NCBI GenBank assembly: GCA_001464165.1
Contig: LNEX01000356.1
Coordinates: 1 to 54,213, forward strand
Length of the DNA stretch: 54,213 nucleotides
From: a bacterium Ga0077546
Lineage (GTDB): Bacteria > Cyanobacteriota > Vampirovibrionia > Obscuribacterales > Obscuribacteraceae
Direction of reading: 5' to 3'
Of this stretch, positions 51,801-54,213 are shown piece after piece; the first letter of the stretch is position 1, and every line of letters begins with the position of its first letter. The notes beneath the pieces are model-generated. The model did not search any database and was not told the DNA's origin. It was given only the letters and a program-made list of their open reading frames with translations. The position numbers and the translations under genes are program-made.

Positions 51801-53311
51801 AACTGCTCCACACGCTCAATCAATTCATCAATAGTCTTTATGCGCTCACTAACAATCTGGCAAGTGCAGTCAGCAATGAGCTTGTCTAGACTGGCCGAAA
51901 TAGGCACTATCTGCGCTGCATGCAATTCGGTCAACGGCTCTGGCTCACGGCCTGTGAGAGCAAAATAACCTGTCGCTCCTAGAGAATAAATATCTGAACT
52001 AAGCCCTGCCTTACCACGAAATTGCTCGGGGGCAATATATGACTGTTTACCCACAAGGGTGCCAGTGGCAGTACCGAGAAGGGCATTTGCAGCCCCAAAA
52101 TCAATGAGCGAAAGGCCACCGTCGCGGGCTAGCACTAGATTGTCCGGCGTAACATCGCGATGAATGAGAGGCGGGTTTTGACTGTGCAAATACCGCAAGA
52201 TCTGGGCGGCCTCAAGCAGCCATCGCACCACCACTGCCGGTGGCTGTGCACCACGCTCATTAACAAAGCAGCGCAAGTCGACGCCCTCAATGTGCTCTAG
52301 CAAAATATAATTTCGACCGGCACTGACGAAGTAATCAAGCACTTTAGCAATTCGGTCATGGTTAAGAGAACTCAGTAACATTGATTCACGCGCAAACATC
52401 TCCAGTGCTTTCGCTTTCAAGCCATCATCAGAACCGAGAGGCAAAACTGCTTCTTTGAGCACGTAAAGCTTACTGTGACCAAAGTCTCGTTCTTCCGGCT
52501 TTGATACCAGATAGACGGCCGAAAGACCACCAAACGATAGCTGTCCTTCTATTTTCAATGAGCGGCTAGCACCAGAGGATTGATAGTCGATTACTTGCCC
52601 CGGCTCGAGGGGCACGAAGATAGTGGAACCGAAACGGCTCTCTAACTCATCCTCCCACATTTGGGTAAACGAGGCATGAATGCTTTGCCTCTGGCCAATC
52701 TCTAAGAGATTAAGATCAAGGGAATTGAGAGCTGGTCTAAACTTTGCTTGAGCCGCATAGGCCTGAACCGACAAAATAAACTCTTTGAGATCTGCGCGAG
52801 ACAAACCATTTAACGCCAAGCCAATACTAGCACCATCGCTATATCGTAGAAACATTCTTTGAGGATGAACACGTTCAGAAAGGCCTGGGCGCTCGTTGAA
52901 AGAAAACTCAACCTCAACCAATGCTGACCAAGGTCGCGAAATACAAAACTTAGAATCGAAAAGAAACTGCCATGGTAGACGCAGCCCCTCTTTAGTGACA
53001 ATCAGCTTTGTGTCAGCGCAAACATAGACAGCCAAAGCTCCAACCAAAATTAGCGCTAGATAGAACAATATCGGCGCCAAATAACTCTCCGCCCCAACCA
53101 CTCCACTGCTCAATTTGCTCCAGGCCTCAAAGCCTAAACTTAGAGCGACAAAGACTGACCAACACAACCAAATAGGCGAAAGAGCCAAGAGCAAGGCCAA
53201 ACCAGTAAAACCCGCACGATAGCGCATAACTATAGGGTCAGAAGAAAGCACCAAGAGAGATTCGCCTGCCGAAGCGCTAGTGATATTCTCGGTTGTTGGC
53301 TTAATTTGCAT
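51797..53311 (-). CDS. membrane Ser/Thr protein kinase, paired with the next gene
   Basis: The 504-residue protein has the same layout as the following kinase: two or three membrane segments (about 33-60 and 78-100), a PH-like region and a C-terminal kinase domain (about 255-500). Landmarks: GGLSAVY loop, Lys286 (YVLKE), HRDVTPDN 384-391, DFG 404-406 and APEQF. The catalytic-loop Lys position is Thr, as in its partner, but DFG is normal. The two genes overlap by 4 bases and are probably tandem duplicates that diverged. A signalling role in the membrane is likely; ligand and targets unknown. Confidence 0.9.
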   Translation of the reverse strand: MQIKPTTENITSASAGESLLVLSSDPIVMRYRAGFTGLALLLALSPIWLCWSVFVALSLGFEAWSKLSSGVVGAESYLAPILFYLALILVGALAVYVCADTKLIVTKEGLRLPWQFLFDSKFCISRPWSALVEVEFSFNERPGLSERVHPQRMFLRYSDGASIGLALNGLSRADLKEFILSVQAYAAQAKFRPALNSLDLNLLEIGQRQSIHASFTQMWEDELESRFGSTIFVPLEPGQVIDYQSSGASRSLKIEGQLSFGGLSAVYLVSKPEERDFGHSKLYVLKEAVLPLGSDDGLKAKALEMFARESMLLSSLNHDRIAKVLDYFVSAGRNYILLEHIEGVDLRCFVNERGAQPPAVVVRWLLEAAQILRYLHSQNPPLIHRDVTPDNLVLARDGGLSLIDFGAANALLGTATGTLVGKQSYIAPEQFRGKAGLSSDIYSLGATGYFALTGREPEPLTELHAAQIVPISASLDKLIADCTCQIVSERIKTIDELIERVEQL

Positions 53312-53379
53312 AAAGTACGGCTATAGGCTTGAACCAGATTATCTTGCTTGCAACTAATTGCTATTTGCCCGTTCATACG

Positions 53380-53412
53380 AAAAACTCCCCCCATGGCTTT
53401 GGGGAGAGTTTT
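53380..53412 (-). terminator. intrinsic terminator after the small acidic gene
   Basis: On the minus strand AAAACTCTCCCC pairs with GGGGAGTTTT across a 10-base loop, with a small bulge, and continues into TTTTT. It lies 24 bases past the stop of 53436-53648. Confidence 0.65.
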
Positions 53413-53435
53413 CAGGCCTCTAGAGAACAGAGCGA

Positions 53436-53648
53436 TTATTCTTCGTCGAACTCTTCCATGTCTTCACTGTATTCACCAAACTCATCAGCTGATTCGCTGG
53501 TGGCAAGGAGAATTTCGGTTGTCAGCGTGGCGGCGCAGTCAGGCGAGACACCAACCGAAGTCAAAGTCTTTACCCAGTGCACAACTTCATCTAATAAAGC
53601 AGTGTCCATAACTGATTCTCTCTCTGTAGCTGTAGCTGTTTGCGACAT
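53436..53648 (-). CDS. small acidic protein, unknown
   Basis: The 70-residue protein starts at ATG 53648, with AGGGGA 5 bases upstream. It begins with a Ser/Thr-rich stretch and ends in EFGEYSEDMEEFDEE. A central amphipathic helix (ALLDEVVHWVKTLTSVGVS) lies between. It has its own promoter and terminator, so it is a monocistronic, probably well-expressed gene. No family is recognised. Confidence 0.7.
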   Translation of the reverse strand: MSQTATATERESVMDTALLDEVVHWVKTLTSVGVSPDCAATLTTEILLATSESADEFGEYSEDMEEFDEE

Positions 53649-53679
53649 TATGTTCCCCTACTTCCTTAATAATTCAAAC

Positions 53680-53715
53680 AATAATATTTCAAAATCCAAT
53701 AATATTTCAAAATCC
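53680..53715 (+). repeat. two perfect tandem 18-base repeats
   Basis: AATAATATTTCAAAATCC is present twice without gap (53680-53697 and 53698-53715). The copies supply the -10 and -35 of the promoter below. Confidence 0.9.
53681..53710 (-). promoter_or_regulatory. sigma-70-type promoter formed by the tandem repeat
   Basis: Minus strand TTGAAA (53705-53710) and TATTAT (53681-53686) are 18 bases apart. The start of the transcript near 53674 gives a short leader to ATG 53648. Confidence 0.65.
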
Positions 53716-53842
53716 GATAACTTTTTTTTGCATCAGTAATCGCCCATGCTACTCCACCAGAGAGGGCTTGTGTAGCGCTGTTTGTTTAAATTCTTTCAAA
53801 AAGACACGGGGTATATCCAGGCGATATAGACAGAACTGCTGA

Positions 53843-54213
53843 CTACGGCTCTACGTCAAGCTGCCATTCTAAGGTAATGCGGTCGCCAGCCCGACCAGGA
53901 GCTGCTTCTTTCACCTGATAAGCCTTGATCATTGCCTGCGTGCCGAGTTCTTGGCTAGCACTTTCTTGGCTAGCACTTTTTTGACTAGAATTCTTGCCAG
54001 CTATTGCCATAGCCTCTTCAAATAGCTCAAAAGCCAGCCGCGTGCCGGGGAGGCGCCCAGCAGGGTCGAGATTTTCAAAAGCTAAGCGCAGGTCTTTAAG
54101 CATATGGTTAGTGGCAAAGCCGGGAGCCATGTCATTGGCCAAAATACGCCGCCCCAGATTGCTCAGTGACCACGAGCCTCCAGCCCCATTGTCTAACACG
54201 TCAACCACCAGCG
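53843..54213 (-). CDS. C-terminal part of a protein running off the window, unknown
   Basis: The frame is open to the window end, so the start lies outside. The visible 121+ residues begin with VDVLDNGAGGSWSLSNLGRRILANDMAPGFA and have a Ser/Gln/Glu-rich linker (about residues 74-90) before a short beta-rich tail ending TLEWQLDVEP. I do not recognise the family. Confidence 0.5.
   Translation of the reverse strand, partial: LVVDVLDNGAGGSWSLSNLGRRILANDMAPGFATNHMLKDLRLAFENLDPAGRLPGTRLAFELFEEAMAIAGKNSSQKSASQESASQELGTQAMIKAYQVKEAAPGRAGDRITLEWQLDVEP

Noticed and set aside
1..54213. tRNA, rRNA, CRISPR, transposons and phage genes
   Set aside because: I looked for T-loop motifs, rRNA-like stretches, regular spacer repeats, transposase or integrase motifs and terminal inverted repeats and found none.

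Overview
The window is about 48% G+C and reads as one bacterial chromosome segment with no rRNA, tRNA, CRISPR array, transposase or phage module that I could recognise. The gene style is many TPR proteins, large secreted proteins with no clear family, Ser/Thr kinases carrying N-terminal membrane segments, a cyanobacterial-type RRM protein, HemL of the C5 haem route and a SUFU-domain protein. This suggests a member of the non-photosynthetic Cyanobacteria relatives (Melainabacteria/Vampirovibrionia, perhaps Obscuribacterales). That placement is inference from gene content only.

Layout. 1-4.1 kb: an M23 endopeptidase and a very Lys/Glu-rich secreted protein with a TIG-like domain, both interrupted. 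4.2-5.5 kb: hemL. 5.5-10 kb: two polymorphic-toxin-like proteins with candidate immunity partners. 10-14.3 kb: surface-glycan genes (TPR, GT2 glycosyltransferase, DegT aminotransferase, divergent epimerase). 14.3-18.5 kb: RidA, a secreted protein, an RRM protein and an AlgI/MBOAT acyltransferase with its SGNH-like partner. 18.5-22.8 kb: an LRR protein and two TetR regulators with visible palindromic operators; the second is part of a compact operon with two small proteins. 23.3-28.9 kb: class I aldolase, asd (broken), a hotdog thioesterase and a secreted Ntn amidase. 29-36.4 kb: a secreted protein built of three repeated modules, SUFU, LepA and a homocysteine methyltransferase/MTHFR fusion. 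36.4-45.7 kb: TPR and LRV-repeat proteins, a patA-like aminotransferase (broken), GNAT, and a TadE/TadG-VWA cluster. 45.7-54.2 kb: MetH, PstS (broken), twin overlapping Ser/Thr kinases, a small acidic protein with a clear promoter, and a gene running off the end.

Methionine and one-carbon genes stand out: MetH, the HMT/MTHFR fusion and asd are all here. The glycan genes, MBOAT pair and Tad-like proteins point to a decorated cell surface.

The most striking property is that six genes are interrupted, most by a frameshift. In three of them (SGNH partner, asd, patA) the two halves abut with roughly 12-16 conserved codons missing at the junction; in pstS a few codons may be missing. Because asd is normally essential, assembly or consensus error is the leading explanation, but it needs reads to decide. 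The best-supported regulatory finding is the TetR operon at 20.5-21.75 kb, where promoter, operator, three co-directional genes and terminator can all be read from the sequence.
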